A stretch of DNA of 64,000 bases from Cryptomeria japonica (lineage: Eukaryota; Streptophyta; Pinopsida; Cupressales; Cupressaceae): contig NC_081406.1 in the NCBI RefSeq assembly GCF_030272615.1, forward strand, positions 472,616,400 through 472,680,399, written 5' to 3'. This document shows positions 21,630 to 33,452 of the stretch, piece by piece. Each line of letters begins with the position of its first letter. Positions within the stretch are counted from its first letter, which is position 1. Position numbers and translations under genes: made by a program. A model generated the notes under the pieces. That model was not told where the DNA came from, made no database searches, and was given only the letters and a program-made list of their open reading frames with translations.

Positions 21630-22515
21630 AAGGTCTAAATCATGTTGCACTTTCATGAGTGCTTTTATTGTGTGTTCTTTCTCAATAGCCAGAGTTGTTT
21701 TCCATCTCCCTTCAATTTGATCTTGCAAATCTTATGGGATTAATCCATCTAATTCACTAGGAGTCTTACAAAACTTGTGCAAGTTCTAGATCAGGGCTTC
21801 GTCAATTTTCCTTTTGTCTTCTTCATTACAGAGGGAATATGTTTTCCCAACACCAGACAGGCCTCCAAATTGTTTGATCCCATGGACTAATTCATCAAAT
21901 GTTGGGGCTTTGTTTCTTCCACTTCTTCTAACCTCTTTAATTTCCACATCTGATTAGGTGTCAATGATATCACCCTCTTTTTCATCCTTTTTGAGCTTTG
22001 TATCAACTTTTCCTTCACTTTTCTTCTTTCTGGTATAAGTCACTCTTACCGGTCTATCTTTACTCGGGGAAGATACAGGAGTACCTAAATCCTTTTCTTT
22101 TGTACATGTTGCAGGCTTGGTTGCTGTAGTCCCCTTTGGTTTGGTCTTTGACACTTTCTTCTTCACCTATTAATTCTTCATCTTTATTAGGGTTGACCCC
22201 TGTTTGTTCATTGGCACCGGTGGAGGTAGTGGCACCAGATGCTTCACCTCCATAGTTTTTGTCAAGAGTATCAATCATTCTTCTTACTTTTCTTTTCATG
22301 ATTGAAGTTCTTGTTTTATTTTGGAGCTTGCCTCCTCACAAGTTCCAAATCTCTTTGCCTTGTGGTCTACAGGTTTGGACAGTAGCATGTTTACATGAAT
22401 TTTGACAATATCTGTTGCAACCTCACAACCCATAGGTGGAACCCAAAAGGTTTTGGGTTGAACCGCTTGAATGATGCAACAATCTGTGTCTACAAGAAAG
22501 CAAATGTTGTCTTTG
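21450..22515 (-). pseudogene. Lys-rich and coiled-coil middle of the unrecognised ORF
   Basis: Minus frames at 21954-22299 (Lys/Glu/Thr-rich, KKKVSKTKPKGTTATKPATC) and 21498-21728 (AIEKEHTIKALMKVQHDLDL) join into one charged protein segment after frame changes. Just before it, another frame gives ATDIVKIHVNMLLSKPVDHK, continuing the helical domain at 22521-23470. Function is unknown. Confidence 0.5.
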
Positions 22516-22520
22516 TACTT

Positions 22521-23470
22521 CTACATTATACTGGTTGGTATTCTTTCTCTTTTGTGCATCCTAATTTGAAATTCCTTAAAGTATCCCCACATTGTTTCAC
22601 CAAACCTATCTCCTAGATCCCTAATCATTTCACCTATCTGAACCATGATAGGTTTTTCTTTAGACCATACCATATTACCCTTACCGAGAAAGAAGTTTTG
22701 CACATAGAAAAATATACATACCAGTAGTGACCAATATTTGAAAGATTGCTTCTTATCCTTCTCGATTCTCTCCATGTTTACCAGAAATTGGCTTCTGATC
22801 ATCTTAAAGATATCATATGAAGCATCATCCTTGGTGATTCGATAGGTAGCATGTATGGCACCGCTCAGTATACTATTTATCCAGCTTGATTGATAAACCC
22901 TGTAACCCAACACTATAGAAGCAAATCTTACTTCAACATCCTTAATATGAGCGATTGTCATTGCTCTACTTTCACATTTGGATTTGGTTAACCTAGTGAC
23001 TTCAGTCAATGAAATTGTTCTTAGGGTTAATGCTTCACCGGTCGCACTAAACCCTGTAACTCTTCGAATCACATCCTTTGTGATCTTGATCGGTGCTTGA
23101 GTTTTCAGCCACAAGAATTGATCATGAACTCTGCTCAATACATACCTAACCCAGTCAACATGAAACTGATCAAGCAAATTGACAACATTAGACAAACCCT
23201 TGGTCTTTAGAGGTAGATAATCTGCCTTCAACTGATCATTAACATAAAACCCTTTGAATTCATTTCGAATGAATTTGTCTCCAAGTTCTTCGAGCTTGCA
23301 ATGGATCTAGGAGAGAATGTCTTCAACCAATAATACACCAAAGGGGAAAAATGATAAGGCATCGGTCATGTCGATCTCATCGACTTTCATTGGATGCATC
23401 TTGAACTCGGGTTGGGGTTCTTTGATAGCTTCAACCAACATAGGAGTCGATATCGATGCTACCATGATGA
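22521..23470 (-). pseudogene. Unrecognised helical domain ORF of the pol-less element
   Basis: On the minus strand an ATG at about 23470 opens MVASISTPMLVEAIKEPQPE. After one TAG (23307-23309) the frame runs to 22521. The 236-residue uninterrupted part includes DQFHVDWVRYVLSRVHDQFL, APIKITKDVIRRVTGFSATG and YDIFKMIRSQFLVNMERIEK. It looks like a folded, mostly helical domain with conserved-style Trp and Gly positions, not low complexity. I do not recognise the family. The KITKDVIRRVTG phrase loosely recalls N-terminal domains of plant transposon-associated proteins, but that is inference. It lies where protease-integrase would be expected. Confidence 0.55.
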
Positions 23471-24027
23471 CCTTCAAACAAATATCTCAAGCAAGGTTAA
23501 AATACCTTCTCCTCATAAATACCCAAAACCACTATCACTCTGCATGAACTCTTCGCGCAAATATTACTAGCAAGTTTTCAATCGCCTTTGGTCGCACGAG
23601 AGCTCGAGAAAGTTTACAAGAAATTAGGGTAAGTGAAATGTATTGACATTTCCTTATTTATTCGTTGAGATTTATCGGTGTTATGATGCAATGGTTAGTC
23701 TTGAAACTTACAACTTAAGGTACACTGATTTACCCTTTACCGGTTGTTTGTTACCGATACCGATACAAAAACAACTAACTCACAAGACATTTCTCAACCA
23801 ATAACTTTTAGGCTAAATTTTATGCATCTCAACTATGCAGATAGACATAACCTTATATTTGTTAAGGGGATTCAAAAGTAATTTTACCATATGTGCTCCC
23901 CCTAAGCATCGATATACCTAGTTAGAAGAGGAATTGTCATCATCGATGGATGATGACTTGGTTTCAGAATGACTTTCTCCTTCTTTCCTTTCTTCCTTCT
24001 TGATCCATGTGTTTTTTATTTCATTTT

Positions 24028-24587
24028 TCACTTCTTCAATTGTCTTATTTCCTTTATGGTCATTATACTCTTTCTTCTTGCTAAATCGGTTCTTGTCTTC
24101 AGACCGGTTATAGGATCAATTCCTACATTCTCTGCTAAGTGACCGATCTTATGGAAATTAAAGCATGCCATACCAGTTGTCCTCCACGGTCCTGAATTAT
24201 TTCTCTGTCCCATTCTCATTCTGCAATTTGCTGCAACATGACCAAAATTACCACAAGTGGAATAGGTGGCATTGAACTGATTATTCCTTTTATTAGGAGT
24301 AACTGGTTTGAATGGTGATCTTGATACATTTGACTTGAACCTGCATTCTTTAGATTTGTGTCCAAACTTATTGCATGTAAAGCAATGTCCATTGAATCTT
24401 CTCCTATTTGACATACTACTAGATTGAGATCTACACTCATAAGCAGTGTGGCCATACTTATGAAAATTATGGCAGCACCATCAAAGGTGAAAATCTTCTT
24501 TTGACTAACCGATTTATTTCTACAGTCATCAGACTTATGACCCAGTTTACCATTACAAGAGGATTTAGAAAACTTCACACCTTTCAC
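24028..24587 (-). pseudogene. Zinc-knuckle array of the gag-like region
   Basis: About five CCHC-type knuckles can be read across two frames. One is intact (CFTCNKFGHKSKEC). The others have lost a Cys: CCHNFHKYGHTAYEC, STCGNFGHVAANC, CFNFHKIGHLAEN and CNGKLGHKSDDC. Such knuckles bind element RNA in gag nucleocapsid. Five is more than the one or two usual in Copia gag. Confidence 0.75.
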
Positions 24588-25341
24588 TTAAGAATGGTTC
24601 CTTTTATCATCCTTCATCTTTTTGGATTTAGATGATTCTCCAGTTTCCATAGGACCTATATCAAAGTAACCAAGACCAGTTGTTTCCTTTGTTCTTCTCT
24701 GAGCTTTCAATTGTTCATCTATCTTCTCAGAGCTTTCATTGAATTTTCTCAACTTCTCATTTCTCTCATTTGCAGTTTTCAACTCACTCTTGAGTTGTTC
24801 AATCTTTTTCATCATCTTCTCCTTTTCCTCTGTGTTGTCATGTAGATGCTTATGTATGTATTTAGTCTCCTACGTGAGAATTCGGATCTCTTCATCTTTT
24901 TCAATCATGATTGCATCATTTTCTCTCAGGGCATCTTCAACAAGCCTTTTGACTCTTTCAACTTTTGACAAAGCTTCTTCTGCATTTCTTTTTCCTTCAT
25001 CAACACTTTTGCTAGCTTCTAGTAACTCAGTCATCCTTAGGGCCTGACTTTCATGTTCTCTTTTGAGATGTGTGATTTCTTCAGTCAACTTCTTGTTCTT
25101 TTCCATGAGTTCTGAGACTGCTTCTTCAGATTCTTCAAATCCACTCTATTCAGAGAGTTGATCTATAATATCTTGACTCTCATTTAGTTGTTGAGCTAGT
25201 TCCTTTCTTTTTGCAAGAGATTTTCTCTGTTTCTCTTTCAGCTGAGCAATAATTTCATTTGCTTCATCGATCTGCTTTTGATACCAGTATTCTTCCATGA
25301 TCTTTTTCCTCAACTTGTCAAGCTTCACTTCAGAGGACCAG
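24588..25341 (-). pseudogene. Coiled-coil part of the gag-like region
   Basis: Three minus frames (25146-25341, 24870-25106, 24588-24815) give heptad-rich sequence such as EKNKKLTEEITHLKREHESQ and EQLKSELKTANERNEKLRKF. They end with a Lys-rich linker into the knuckles. The frames are separated by single stops. It starts almost at the primer site, so the N-terminal gag capsid part seems missing or replaced. Confidence 0.65.
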
Positions 25342-25342
25342 A

Positions 25343-25354
25343 GCTCTGATACCA
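25343..25354 (-). promoter_or_regulatory. tRNA-Met primer-binding site
   Basis: The minus strand reads TGGTATCAGAGC two bases from the LTR end. This is the standard initiator tRNA-Met primer site of plant Copia-type elements and it fixes element orientation. Confidence 0.9.
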
Positions 25355-25356
25355 AT

Positions 25357-26441
25357 TGTTAGTCCCAACCGGTGCTAAGAGGGGAGGGGTGAATCAACAC
25401 TTTATCGGTTTTACACAATTAAAACTTTTAACTCAAGTTTGCACTAACTTAACATTCATCAATATAAATAATTAGTACAGAAGAATATACATGGATGAAA
25501 AGATACACAGTGACACCAAGATTTATCTCGTGGAAACCCAAATGGGAGAAAACCACGGTGTGAGTAGGAAATCACAAAATTTGTACTCTTCTAGAGTATG
25601 CCTAGTAAGGAGCCATCCCTGTTAGGAGATTACAAAGACACTATTAGGTGCCACCCAGTTAAGGGATTTTGATTAAGGCCTGTCAGTGCCTTTACCCTGT
25701 TAAAGGTCTTAGGATCATCAATCAAGATGACACCCGGTTAAGGGATTTTTACAATGGGACCTGTTAAAGTCCACCCTATTAAGGGATTTTAGTTGCAATG
25801 GTTAGAAAGCAACAAAAAGATGATCTGTTGGAGTGGCTACTGATAGCTTGATCAGATCATATTGAAAATCATGCTCTATCTGCATTGGTTGTGTCTACTC
25901 TGCACAACATTGGTTTCCTGAATATACCTTCGACTCTGCATTCTGTTGATTTACTGATCCTTGACTCTTCACTCTGCTGGTCCTCTGTCCCTTAGCTCTT
26001 CACTCTGTCGGTCCTTTGTCCCTCTGCTCTGCACTTTGTTCTGCTCCCCCTGTGTTCACTTTCACATTTTTCTTTTCACATGAAATCATTTCAGGAATCT
26101 CTATCAAAACAGTCGTTCATGCCGATAAGTCCGTCGGTTGACTAGAGAAGACTGTCGGTTTAATTGGATGTTAACTGAACGTTACCAAGTATGTCGGTGT
26201 ACCGATCAAAATCTACCTAGCGGATTACCTCCTGTATACCAATCTGTTCACTGCTTAGCCGGTTGACCTCTTCTATGTTGGTCTACTCACTACTTTCCCT
26301 GTCTACACATTGCTTAGCCTGGTAACCTCTGTATACCGGTCTACTTACTGTTGATAGACTGTGAAGACTTGGAAGATGATGTTGCCAATAATGACAACCA
26401 TATCATTCACCGGTCAGACAAAATGCACCAAAATGCCAGCA
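25357..26441 (-). mobile_element. 5' LTR of the pol-less element
   Basis: Partner of 16809-18069. It begins (minus strand) TGCTGGCATTTTGG, with a TGTT to TGCT change, and ends GGTTGGGACTAACA. The flanking primer site and target duplication confirm both edges. Confidence 0.88.
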
Positions 26442-26446
26442 TAGGC
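26442..26446. repeat. Right target-site duplication TAGGC
   Basis: Exact copy of 16804-16808. Confidence 0.85.
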
Positions 26447-28101
26447 AAATACATCATTTTGTAGGTAGAGATGGTATTTCGCTTGCACAGACACCGACAC
26501 ACAAATGCCAAAGCAAAGGTGCATACGCTATTTCAAAGCCCTACAAAAAAATAGTTAGTTTACAAAAATAATCTAAAAATCATACAAACACCATAAAGAT
26601 GTTAACACAAAGATGTTGTTTTAGAGGCATAGATGTCAATTCAAGGTCCTACAATAGACAAACAGTTTAAAAGCAAAATATTCAAAAATCCTTCAGAGGT
26701 AGAAAAACTTGTTAAAATAGGATGCTGATTTGCATAATCAGAAACACTAATTCAGAGATAAAGGCACCATTTCACAGTCGAAGACGTCATTCCACTAACT
26801 TGTGCATGTTAACTAACAACTTCAAATTTTATTAGAATTTCAGGGACGTGGCTTCCATTGGGCATGCTAAAATGAAAGCTACAAAAAGGAATATGTTAAA
26901 TAACATGCAATGCACCTAAACCAAGTGCAAAACAGTGAAATCATATACCTTCGAGCTCCATGGATTGAGCGGAAAATGGATGCACCCATGTCCATTTGAT
27001 TTTCTTTGTTATGATTAAATGTGGGATGCTCTCTAAATAATACAATATTTAATAGGCTTAAAAGGATATAAGGGATGATGGATGTTCAAATGATGTGGGA
27101 CTTCTAAAGGAAATCGGGCATAGTGATGTTATAGAGGATGGATTTTGATGATCAAATGAACACGGTAAGGATGCAAAATGAAAATCACACAAGCATCATG
27201 ATAATACAAAATGAAGTGGATGATTTGTGAAGGCAAGAGATTCCAATTTATGGACTTTTAAATTTGAAATGGATAATAGAGATTAAAAGATGATGAATGG
27301 GTTGGGATTGAGTGAGACAAGATGGGGTGGCTTAGGTTGATAGCCTTGTGACATGTGTCACACGGTGGAAAGTATTGGGAAGAATACTTGTCACGGGTAA
27401 GCGAGCAAGGTGTGCTCACACATGTGTGAGCACATCTTGGGAAGAGTACTTGTCACAAGTAAGCGAGCAAGGTGTGCTCACACATGTGTGAGAACATCTT
27501 GGGAAGAACATGAGGATGACAAGTGGAAACACTTTTGGCAAAGTGTAAGAGGAACGAGATAGAGGAGGATGACATGTGGATGGAAGAAGAAAGTGTAGGG
27601 TGGGTCTTATGGGGAAGAGCATTCTCACACATGTGCTGGCACCCAAGGGTCAAAGGTGAGGTGGAAGTGGAAATGACTTGTGCATGCAAGTGCATTTAAG
27701 AGGAGGAGTCACGCGTGGACTTGGGAGATGTGAAGGAATTTTAAATTACCGAAAATGATAAATGAAGATTAGGCCTTGGTTAATTAGCTTGATGAAGGGG
27801 ATTAATAGGAAATATTGTAGGAATTGGGATATTATCTAATTAATTGTAAATTAATTAACTAATTGGGCTTAGAAAAAATATTGAAGAATTTGGCTAAGGT
27901 TGGGAAATTTAAATCAAACCTTTAGAAGAACAAGGGATTATATAATTAATTGATAAATTAATCATATGGCTGGGAAGACAAAATTAATTAAATATAGTTT
28001 AATTAATTTCAAGAAGAATAATGAGCTAACATAATTAATAAAATTAATTATGAGAGGAATACTTAATTAAATATTAATTTAATTAATTTTAAGTGTCTAC
28101 A
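26447..28101 (-). mobile_element. Decayed LTR-like sequence ending TGTCTACA
   Basis: This continues the older sequence of 15076-16803. Its right part has the AT-rich TTAATTAA-type block and a TGTCTACA edge (28094-28101) like the 1660 and 30467 repeats, so it is probably another gypsy LTR read on the minus strand. No coding frame is credible. Confidence 0.35.
27375..27498. repeat. 62-bp tandem repeat with an embedded palindrome
   Basis: Two near-identical 62-bp units. Each has a palindrome centred on CACACATGTGTG; in the first unit (27412-27433) it is a perfect 22-bp palindrome. A third diverged piece occurs near 27612. Open frames across it are by-products of the repeat. Confidence 0.88.
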
Positions 28102-28119
28102 TAAATGTATATGTCTTAT

Positions 28120-29323
28120 TGTTGAATACCTAGCAAGACTGAGAGGGGGGCTAAATCAATCTAGAACATCAAAAACAACTATTAATTAAGTTATTTAATA
28201 TCAACATTTTAACCATCAACGCAACAAATAGAAACACATGAACACCAAATTTATGTGGAAAATCGAAATAGGGAAAAACCACAGTGAGAATCTAACTCAC
28301 AATATGAATACCAATGCTAACAACATTTTAGGCTTGTAGCCAAGGAGAACTAACACTCGAAGGACTTGTGAAACAAAAGCACACTTTTTTAGGCAAGATA
28401 CACAAAGGAATTGTACAACTGGAGAACAATTCTTTAGGACGAGATACAAACTATTGTTGAAGGACTCATTGTTAACTAGCAATAATGAAATTGTTGAACT
28501 AAAAACAAGAAGGATTATCCTGATCATTAAATTGCCATTGAACAACAATCAAGCGACCAATAACATGGCAAACATCTTTGATAATCTCCATTGTCACAAC
28601 TCTCTGTCTGGTAGAATATATTAACTTCAAATCTCTTCTCAAACTGATTTTCGCATCACCACAAACTCAAATATGCTTGCAAAATCATTCGCATACACTT
28701 ATCACACAATTCACTTCTCATCCATACTCAATTCACCCTTCCACACATCTTATATATATATGAGATACAACATTGAAATCCTAATCAAGGGTTAGCCAAA
28801 ACAGAATAGGCAATATAACACAAAATAAGCCACCCAGACCAAAAATACTTGGATGGTCCACTCCAAGAGAAAGAGGGAACCAAAATACACCATCCCATGA
28901 AAGATACAACAAAACGTACACACTAACATATATTCCAAAATATGTTACAAAGCATAAAGTGTAGATTTAATCAAGCAGTTGGCCAAATAACCACTTCCAA
29001 TGCAAAATACTCCATGCAGATCTCCACAAACCAAAGTGAGACCCAAATAATCATCTCAACACATCGTCCAATACAAATTTGAACCAAAAGAACACGATCC
29101 ACTAAACCACAATACAATTAACAACATATTTGGAGGGCACCAAAAGCATTCCACACCACCCTGAATACATGATGACACAACCAACATCAAAAGAGTATTC
29201 AGACCAAACTCTATCTAGATAACCAAGGTCTGACAAAGCATATCCAAACCAATAATCACCTAGATAACCAGGTTTGACATCGATGATAACCATACAAACT
29301 CATGCTAACAACAATCTCCAACA
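28120..29323 (-). mobile_element. Solo Copia-type LTR with TSD CTTAT
   Basis: Minus-strand start TGTTGGAGATTG and end GGTATTCAACA. The 5 bases on each side are identical (CTTAT, 28115-28119 and 29324-29328). It contains the GTGGAAAATC...GGGAAAAACCACAG motif shared with the other Copia LTRs and a TATATAAG box on the minus strand near 28750. No internal sequence remains, so it arose by LTR-LTR recombination. Confidence 0.88.
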
Positions 29324-29328
29324 CTTAT

Positions 29329-30466
29329 GATTTGGGCTTTGAAATTATTGAGCCTTGTATATTACGAGCACTCCAATTGGAGAATGATGTAATCACCACA
29401 TAATGAGATGAGTAGAGTAGATGTTAGTGGATTTGTGTTGGAACTGACCATCACTAATGAGTATGCATGCTTTCTACTTGCTCCTAATTTATAATGTCAT
29501 CATAGGAACACTTCAATTGGTGCTCTAGAATTAACTTAGACAAATAATATGATGAATATAAGATTAGTTGAGTTAAATATTGTTGGCAATGAGACCATGA
29601 TCATGTTTAGGCGTGCTACTAGGGTAATGATGTTAGGGAACCTTATAGGAGCTTGTCTAGTTAGATGTTTAGTATTCTGCCTTGCGTAGATATTGGCTCT
29701 TAATAAACTATTCTTGAGGAGTGAGGTTAATTATTGTGAATGTTCTCACATTACAACTTAAAAAAGAATATATTTCCATGTATTCTTATTTCTTAATTCT
29801 CATACCCTCTAGCTTTCCTTGGCAGGGCATTACAACTTGTTGCACTTTTACACTTTAAGGAAATTGACAGACCTTCAAACCTTGTGACACTTTTAGAGAG
29901 TTCACAAAATTGTGAACTTAGTGACATTTAAAAGTTGCCAACAACTTGAACCCCTTCTCCTTTTCTAACTATTTCAATTATTTCACAAAATCAATAGTTT
30001 ACTACAAACATGACCTACCAATATAAAATTTCTTTCCGAACATTGACTTACGAAATTGAATGACAAATTCTAGACTTACAATTTTTCAAGGCTCATCCTC
30101 TTCACAATTTGATATCCAAAATATTTTCCTATTTTGAATACCTTAGCCCATCAAAAATAATAAATGAGCTAATATTACCTTCAATTGGAAATAGACTGAA
30201 AGGAGATAATACATAGATATCCAAATTGTTAAACATACCAATTATACTGTGGGAGACAATAATCAAGAGAGAACATTTGAATTTCAAGAAAATTATACAT
30301 ATTGTGACCTTTATTGTATTTGTGTGGTTAAAATATGGGGGATGCCCACACCTGCAAGAAAACACAAATCACATACACACATGGGACATTATGTTAGTGA
30401 AATCAAGAGATTGAAAAGGCAAATTAATCTAAATGTTAGTCCAAGAAATCTCAAGATTGCTAAGTC
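29329..30466. other. Unassigned noncoding DNA
   Basis: AT-rich. Small frames at 30129-30500 have no recognisable motif. No repeat pair identified. Confidence 0.4.
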
Positions 30467-30918
30467 TGTCCCATGCTCCTCTATCTCTAAAGATCTCTGA
30501 GATTCAAGGTGGCCCTCACTTGGAAGAGCACTTGATCCTCAAGATGACAACCTAGAGAACGAGTTATGAATGATGATTATAGGATCAAAATGCATACAAC
30601 TAAGATCATAGCTAAGATGAGATGATGGATGAAGATGCAAGATGCAAGATGAAGATATAAAATGAGTTCCCGATTGAAAGATTAAGTGAACTAATTAGGC
30701 TAATATGAGGATGCTATATGAGAATGCTATGAAAATGAGATGAATTGAGCTAGCAAGATATTCTAAACACGTATTAAAAGAACTAAGCTATAATGCAACT
30801 AAGATGGCCTAAATGTTTGGTGATGGGGATTGAGCTCCTTGATAACCTGCACAACACAATTAGACTATAGATTGGATGCAATAGAAGTGGATGGATCCTT
30901 AGATTGAAGAGATGGGCT

Positions 30919-30927
30919 CTATTTATA
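30919..30927 (-). promoter_or_regulatory. TATA box in the second LTR-like repeat
   Basis: Minus-strand TATAAATAG followed by AGCCCATC, at the same relative place as 2035-2043. Confidence 0.5.
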
Positions 30928-31739
30928 GAGAAAATAGAGAAATGGATGGTTGAGATTGAGTAATCTCAATAATGGCTAGGATTAAAAGTTACCAATCCAT
31001 GTGAGGGATTCAATCCAATCCCAAGTTGACAAATGTCACCTTGAGAGGGCTTGAGAGATGCTAAGCAAGCATTAGATGCTAATTGAGCATCAGGGAAGGC
31101 TTCAAGGGGTGATATCACTGGATAATGCTTTTATCCAAGGAAGCATGCTATTGTCCAAGAGGTAAACTCTTGTGCAAGGATAAAAGATGGTCAGGTGGAC
31201 AACCATCATGGGTTAGGGGTGTGAGCTTGTAAGAGGCATTAAATGCCTTTTGAAGACTTTGGAGGCTAACTTGCTTCAAGAGGAAAACCACTAGTGGTCT
31301 AGGGGACAAATTTGTAAGAGCCTTACAAATTTGGGGGTATTCAACAAGTTACCTTGTTGAAAGGAGAAGGTCTTAAATGCATTTTGAAGACTTTCTCCAA
31401 ATTTGGGGAAGTGAATCCCCAAATTTAGGGATTGGACATGATGATGATAATTAGGCTAATTAATGGATGATTATAGGGATTCTAGAAGAAATTAGGAGGG
31501 CAAATGGAAAATGTAGGTTTTGGCAAGTGGGTGAGGGAAAATAGGAATTTTAGTAAATTAAAAAAAATCAATTTAGCCAAAAGAGGATGCAACTTGCATT
31601 TGTAGGATTTTGCAAGTGTGGGGGGGGGGATTTACAAATAAATTTTGATTTACTTTAGATGTAAAGGAGATTTTAATTAAAATGGGAAAGGGAATAAATT
31701 GATATTTTTAATTAAATGACTTAGATAGAAGAAGGGTAT

Positions 31740-31872
31740 ATTAATTAAATCTTAATTTAATTAATAGGCGATTAGAAGAATAGGGATATTAATTAAATCT
31801 TAATTTAATTAATAGGCGATTAGAAGAATATGGATATTAATTAAATCTTAATTTAATTAATAGGTGATTTAA
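31740..31872. repeat. 48-bp tandem repeat, about 2.7 copies
   Basis: Units begin ATTAATTAAATCTTAATTTA and end AGAAGAATAGGGAT, with almost no divergence. They lie in the AT-rich end of the LTR-like repeat. Confidence 0.88.
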
Positions 31873-31929
31873 TGATGATTAAATGAATAAAATTCATTTA
31901 TTTAGTTGTGCCAGTTATAGGTGTCTACA

Positions 31930-33452
31930 ATATTTTGTTTCCCAATAAAAACCTTCTCTGTATTCATTACAAACTATTGCCTTGCGATAAAGCTTCAAAC
32001 AATATTATACATACGCCATCACATGACTTGCCAATTCATTGTAGTTCTTGACATATGATACATCTGGAAGGAAAATTTATGTTATACAAAAAAAAAATAA
32101 AACTACCACAAATTATGAGGATGGCCTCTTTAATACTATATGCTACATAATGGTGAAGAAATTTAATGTTCACTCTCCTTGCACAATATTTTTATAATTT
32201 ATAATGTAAGAATGAGTGGCGACCATGAGGCAAGTTATGCTTAGAACGTTAATTACAAATGATATTATACAAAGCACCATGTGCATTGCAAATTAGCAAG
32301 TTTGTATCATAAACATGACAATGCCATATTAAAAATGGATAACAATTGTTCAGACTCAATTTGCAATCCAAAGAATTTATAAGGGAAGGCTTGCCTTGTC
32401 TTGAGCTATGAAGGGGAACGTAGTTGAAGCTAGCTCAAGTACACTCAACTACCCTACTGACTTCCCCTCTCAAGTAACCCTTATCATTATAGTAGGAACT
32501 AGTCAAGTTCATTAATTTCCCCTCTTTAACACCTCTTCATCAAGCTTTGCTATAATTAATTAGGACTCTTACCTTTTGAATTCTTTAAATCAATTAACAA
32601 CTTATTAATTATGTTGAGAGGCATTTATAATGACATCAAAATGTCCATAAACAAAAATCCATTTTTGAAACAATTTGACATGCAAATGACAGGTAAATGC
32701 ATGCAATATACCATGTTTCAACGTTTGTGGAGGTGTTATTTTATTACTCCAAATAAAATAGAACCCTTTTCAACTTGTCTCCAGCTAGATTCACAACAAT
32801 GAATTTGTATTCTGGTGTTTTATATTTTAGAAGAACATTTATTTTACACATGATTCTCTTCTATTATAAGATATCTCTCGACATATTTTACATATATTTT
32901 TTAAATATAAATATACTAGTCACTACTTTAATTGAAATAACAAAATACTTCCATTCCTTTAACTTCTTTAAATACAAAAAATAAAATTTATTAATAATTT
33001 TTTTCAAAAACCATCAACTAACTTTATTACAATGAATATATCAATAAATAAAACAAAATTTTAGAATAGATACTTAAATGGTTGTATTTACTTTAAATAA
33101 AGAGTTTATTTTCCTTCACTAGTACCCGAATACCACTAAACATTTTTAGTATACAGAAAGGATGAATACATATAATTCCCATTTTAGGGTTTTTTCCTCA
33201 ACGCATCGATGTCCTTCAACCGGCTAGGAAAAGCTGCACACAAGAAAACTAAGTGTAGAATAAAATTTTGAATATACGAAAGCAACACGATAATTCAATA
33301 TCTTGGAAAATCTGTACAGCCTGAAACAGGTTTCAGCAGCAGCCAAATCGTATCGAGAAGTCAGTGAGGAGCAATTTGGAATAGGTTGCAACAGCTGAAG
33401 TGTGACCACGATTTGGAAGTAGCAACTCATCTGAATTCGCAAGTATTAATTC
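31930..33452. other. Upstream region of the helicase gene
   Basis: AT-rich to about 33170, then more mixed just before the start codon. No coding frame or clear promoter motif can be assigned. The 5' UTR and promoter presumably lie in the last few hundred bases. Confidence 0.4.

Larger units (their letters stand above)
16809..26441 (-). mobile_element. Complete LTR element without pol (non-autonomous)
   Basis: Two direct LTRs (16809-18069 and 25357-26441) share long near-identical stretches and are flanked by an exact 5-bp duplication, TAGGC. A tRNA-Met primer site abuts the right LTR and a polypurine tract abuts the left one, so transcription runs on the minus strand. Internally there are a coiled-coil and zinc-knuckle region and then a long coding-like region with no protease, integrase or RT. 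The only pol sequence inside (21102-21441) belongs to a later Copia insertion. LTR ends and polypurine tract resemble that Copia family, suggesting mobilisation by a Copia partner. Confidence 0.88.
30467..31929 (-). mobile_element. LTR-like repeat, second copy of the 1660-2947 family
   Basis: The minus strand starts TGTAGACACCTATAAC and has an AT-rich U3-like part with a 48-bp tandem repeat. A TATAAATAG box (30919-30927) and downstream sequence follow, clearly homologous to 2160-1990. The inferred left edge TGTCCCATGC matches the other copy. There is no target duplication at the chosen edges, so they may be a few bases off. Confidence 0.5.

Noticed and set aside
27375-27498. CRISPR-like repeat
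   Set aside because: Only two directly adjacent units without spacers, in eukaryotic transposon-rich DNA.
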